From a bacterium (GTDB lineage: Bacteria; Electryoneota; RPQS01), in assembly GCA_016702305.1 (NCBI GenBank), contig JADJEH010000003.1, positions 1-16,767 of the forward strand: a stretch of 16,767 nucleotides of DNA, read 5' to 3'. Below the pieces are notes generated by a model. That model was not told the DNA's origin. It saw nothing but the letters and a program-made list of their open reading frames with translations, and ran no database searches. This document shows, piece by piece, positions 14,280-16,767 of this stretch. Both the position numbers and the translations under genes were made by a program. Every line of letters starts with the position of its first letter. Within the stretch, counting starts at the first letter, position 1.

Positions 14280-14297
14280 AGTCTGACCCTGACTTCA
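14277..14297 (+). promoter_or_regulatory. stem-loop over the methyltransferase stop codon
   Basis: TGAAGTC (14277-14283, including the TGA stop) pairs perfectly with GACTTCA (14291-14297) around a 7-base loop. It ends 3 bases before the poly-C run and 14 bases before the patatin start codon. Confidence 0.45.
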
Positions 14298-14300
14298 TAT

Positions 14301-14311
14301 CCCCCCCCCCC
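14301..14311 (+). repeat. run of eleven C immediately before the patatin start codon
   Basis: Eleven consecutive C residues touch the ATG at 14312 and occupy the place where a Shine-Dalgarno would be. Length changes here would alter spacing or mRNA structure. It may also be a sequencing artefact, since indels are frequent elsewhere in the window. Confidence 0.8.
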
Positions 14312-15424
14312 ATGAACCCCTATCTCCTACTCGCCATGCAGGGCGGCGGTGCCTACGGCTCCTATCAGGCCGGGATGCTCGCCGAGTACTTTGAGCGCGG
14401 CGGCCAGCCTTACGACGGCGGGTACGGCGTCTCCGTGGGCGGATTGAATGTCGCGCAGCTCTTCGGCACCTCCGATGGCTCTTTGGAAACCAGTAAGATC
14501 GCGCAGGCACCCAACGCCGCGCGGCTGGCGACGCTGTGGGAGTCGGAAATCTCGGCCAACGCCTCGGTCTACATTCCTCATGCGGCTACCGGTGCGCTGA
14601 CCGTCAGCGTGCGAAAGCTGTTGGGAAAGAACCTTCACGGCGACTTGGCGGTGGCCATGCTGCGCAAGCAGGCCTCGGTCTACGATACCTCGCCGCTGCG
14701 CAAACTGCTGCACAAACACCTCGGCCACAAGAAATGGCCCGACAATGTCTGCGTCGGCGCGGTACAGTTGCAGACTGGCGAGTTTACGGAGATGGCGCTG
14801 AATGCCCCGCCGCGCGGCATGAGTGCGGTGGATGCGGTCATGGCCTCGGCGGCGATTCCGATTGTCTTTCCGCCGATTTTCAATTTCGTGGACGGCGGCG
14901 TGACCGATGTGACGCCGTTGCGCCGCGTATTTAAACAGTTCAACGAGCAGCGCAAAGCCCGCGCGGAGCGCATGCTGTCGCCGCAGCCGCTTGAATTGCA
15001 TATCCTGCGTGCGTCGGCCTTTCCCGCGCCCGATGCCGGGCCGTTTGAGCGCGTCGTGAGTGTGCTTGAGCGGACGTTGACGCTGTTCGTGGACAACACG
15101 GACCGCGAAGACTACGAGCGCGCTGTGTTAATCAACGATATTCTCGGCCGACTCAACCGTTCCTGCGTATCCACGAGTCCTGAGATTGCTTCCGCGTTCC
15201 AGGATTACAAAGAGCGCTATTCGCTGGTGGACGCCTATGTCATCGGCCCGAGCAAGTCCGAGATGGGCCAATTCTCCGACAGCGCGCGCACCTTCGACAA
15301 AGACGCCGTCAAATCCGGCCTGAAACTCGGCCGCCGTCGCATGGCCGACTTCCTGAAGAACAAGGACGACTATCTCTTAGAAGTCGTCCACTTCAACGAC
15401 GACGTGCCGAAGCTGCCCAGATAG
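14312..15424 (+). CDS. patatin-like phospholipase
   Basis: The 370-residue protein has all patatin landmarks. The oxyanion loop MQGGGAYGSYQAGML is at residues 9-23, and the nucleophile elbow GVSVG has Ser41. The catalytic Asp194 lies in NFVDGGVTDVTPL, and the family element MASAAIPIVFPP precedes it. The Ser-Asp dyad hydrolyses acyl esters of (phospho)lipids. No signal peptide or membrane segment is seen, so it is probably cytosolic or injected rather than exported by Sec. The C-terminal 170 residues (HILRASAFPAPDAGPFERV and onward) resemble the usual cap of bacterial patatins. No Shine-Dalgarno is present because a C11 run touches the ATG. The gene has no frameshift, unlike both neighbours. 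Confidence 0.93.
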   Translation: MNPYLLLAMQGGGAYGSYQAGMLAEYFERGGQPYDGGYGVSVGGLNVAQLFGTSDGSLETSKIAQAPNAARLATLWESEISANASVYIPHAATGALTVSVRKLLGKNLHGDLAVAMLRKQASVYDTSPLRKLLHKHLGHKKWPDNVCVGAVQLQTGEFTEMALNAPPRGMSAVDAVMASAAIPIVFPPIFNFVDGGVTDVTPLRRVFKQFNEQRKARAERMLSPQPLELHILRASAFPAPDAGPFERVVSVLERTLTLFVDNTDREDYERAVLINDILGRLNRSCVSTSPEIASAFQDYKERYSLVDAYVIGPSKSEMGQFSDSARTFDKDAVKSGLKLGRRRMADFLKNKDDYLLEVVHFNDDVPKLPR

Positions 15425-15448
15425 CCCCGGCCGTCAGTACGACGAGAA

Positions 15449-15507
15449 TTTCTGCATTCGACTTCTGACTTCCATTTTCTCATTGCAAATTTCTAATTTC
15501 AATTCTT
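15449..15507. repeat. degenerate pyrimidine-rich repeat between patatin and thiolase genes
   Basis: About six imperfect units starting TTC(T/C)(A/G/C) follow one another: TTCTGCATTC, TTCTGACTTC, TTCTCATTGC, TTCTAATTTC and variants, directly upstream of the thiolase ATG. It has the look of slipped-strand growth of a short unit. It replaces any recognisable ribosome binding site. Confidence 0.5.
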
Positions 15508-15510
15508 CGC

Positions 15511-16583
15511 ATGCCCCCAGTCTATCTCGTTGACGCCCTCCGCACGCCGGTTGGCAAACACAATGGAATCCTGAAATCAGTCCGGCCCGACGACATGGCC
15601 GCGCTGGTACTGAAAAATCCGTACCCGCCGTGACGATCAACCGTCTATGCGCATCGGGGCTGGAAGCGCGCATGCGCTTATCGTGCCATTGCATCCGGTG
15701 AAGGACATTGCTACATTGCAGGGGAGTGGAGTCCATGACCCGTGCACCGTTCTCCGTGCCAAGCTCGACAACGGCTTCGCCTTCGGTAATCTCACGGCCT
15801 GGGACACAACGCTCGGCTGGCGCTACCCGAATCCCGCGCTCAAAGAGCTGTTCCCACTCGAGAGCATGGGCGAGACGGCCAGAATATTTACGAGAAGTGG
15901 AACATCGCGCGCGAACTTCAGGACCAATTCGCGCTCGAATCGCATCAGAAAGCCGTCACCGCACACGAAGCGCGGTCTGTTCAAGGACGGAATTATTCCG
16001 GTGGAGGATCCCGCAAAGGAAGGGTGATCCCTCGTGCTCGACCGCGACGAAGGGCCGCGCAGTGATACCACGCTGGAAAAAAACTGGCCTCGCTGAAACC
16101 CGCGTTCCGCAAGGGCGGCACAGTCACGGCGGGCAATTCATCGAGTTTGAACGACGGCGCCGCCCGGCCTCTTAATCTGCTCCGAGCAGTTTGTCGAAAC
16201 ACAACCTCCAAGCCGCTGGCCCGTATCCGCGGGAACGGCGTCCGCCGGGTTGATCCGCGCATCATGGGCATCGGCCCGTCAATGCTGTCAGCTGCTCTCC
16301 CGCACGGGCCTGACACGCTTCAAGAAATCGGCCTATGGGGAGATCAACGAGGGCGTTCGCCGTGCAAGTCACAACCGTGGTGGCGGAACTGGATCCGCAC
16401 ATAGACCGTGTTAACCCCAAGGGCGGAGCCATTGCCATCGGCCACCCTCTGGGGATATCCGGGGCGCGCATATTAGGCACCCTTGCACGCTCTATGCGGG
16501 ACGCCGGTACCCGTTGGGGTGTCGCCAGTCTCTGTGTTGGGGTCGGACAGGGTCAGGCTATCTTATTGGAAAATCTAAATTAA
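15511..16583 (+). pseudogene. acetyl-CoA C-acyltransferase (thiolase), broken by many indels and a deletion
   Basis: Pieces of one thiolase run in order through three frames. They include MPPVYLVDALRTPVGKHNG (from 15511) and, after an abrupt join at about 15612-15622, VPAVTINRLCASGLEA with the nucleophile Cys. GVESMTRAPFS, ELFPLESMGETA, and IARELQDQFALESHQKAV follow. Then come GGTVTAGNSSSLNDGAA, EINEAFAVQVT, the catalytic GHPLGISGARILGTLAR, and ASLCVGVGQGQAILLENLN ending at 16583. About 45-50 residues normally found between the first two pieces are missing. At least six further single-base shifts occur, including one short G run at about 15720. All catalytic motifs survive, which argues for recent damage or sequence error and against old decay. 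Thiolases of this type act in beta-oxidation or in acetyl-CoA condensation. I see no beta-oxidation partner in the window. Confidence 0.78.
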
Positions 16584-16767
16584 CTGGAGTGTGGCGAAAT
16601 TGCAGAAAATACCGTAAGTTGGCATAATGTTCGCTTTGTGATAGACTTGCTTCGGGCCTGTGCCCGGGACCGATGCTGAAAGAGAGCGGTATCGGGGCGC
16701 GAACAGCGTACTTTTCCCGTTTCACCCACTTCATGATTGTTAGCACCGCAAAAAATTGCGGACCTAC
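16584..16767. other. region after thiolase with promoter-like elements and a small hairpin
   Basis: No gene is seen. TTGCAG (16600-16605), 17 bases, CATAAT (16623-16628) is a possible sigma70 promoter. Overlapping it, TGGCATAATGTTCGCT (16620-16635) has the GG and GC dinucleotides at the spacing of a sigma54 -24/-12 element. A 5-bp CGGGC/GCCCG stem lies near 16653-16666, and CCGCAA-AAAA-TTGCGG (16746-16761) forms a hairpin at the edge. These would serve a gene beyond the window. Confidence 0.35.

Noticed and set aside
15449..15507. Pyrimidine-rich repeat as a mobile element end
   Set aside because: No transposase, inverted ends or target duplication is visible; slippage of a short unit explains it.

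Overview
The window looks like a piece of genome from an uncultivated bacterium of the Bacteroidota/FCB type. The main evidence is two type IX secretion (T9SS) C-terminal sorting domains: one ends a secreted beta-helix protein and contains a YPNPFNS motif, and the other stands alone. Base composition is moderately GC-rich, several genes lack a clear Shine-Dalgarno sequence, and promoters of the TTGACA-17-TATAAT type can be read directly. The phylum cannot be fixed from the sequence alone.

Layout. Positions 1-2061 (minus strand) hold a promoter, a tRNA-Arg(ACG) gene, tadA (the enzyme that edits exactly that anticodon) and the start of a prenyltransferase/squalene-cyclase-repeat protein that runs off the left edge. 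Positions 2256-3461 (plus) hold a methyltransferase-glycosyltransferase family 2 fusion, broken by frameshifts and by loss of part of the methyltransferase domain. Positions 3509-5304 (plus) form the cleanest unit: a promoter, a palindromic operator, and four genes joined by three ATGA start-stop overlaps (ArsR repressor, AHSA1/SRPBCC protein, DUF1801 protein, second AHSA1/SRPBCC protein), followed by a perfect hairpin. After a gene-free stretch with a CRP/FNR-like palindrome comes an exported beta-propeller protein with five CxxCH haem motifs (5625-7273) and a strong terminator.

From 7372 to 9088 (minus) lie lemA, htpX and an orphan T9SS sorting domain, all overlapping. From 9222 to 11355 (plus) lie a small cysteine-rich secreted protein and a beta-helix T9SS cargo protein, one base apart. 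Then come an NADP-binding oxidoreductase (11431-12057, TTG start), a terminator, a convergent M29 aminopeptidase (12158-13282, minus), a SAM methyltransferase (13431-14279), a patatin-like phospholipase preceded by an 11-base C run (14312-15424), and a heavily broken thiolase (15511-16583). The last 180 bases hold possible promoter elements for a gene beyond the window.

Quality. Many frames are broken by single-base indels, often in short homopolymers, while the protein on either side keeps its conserved residues. This fits sequencing or assembly error better than gene decay. Two genes also lack internal segments. The middle of the window (3500-13300) is almost free of such breaks, the exception being one G-run indel in the cytochrome gene.
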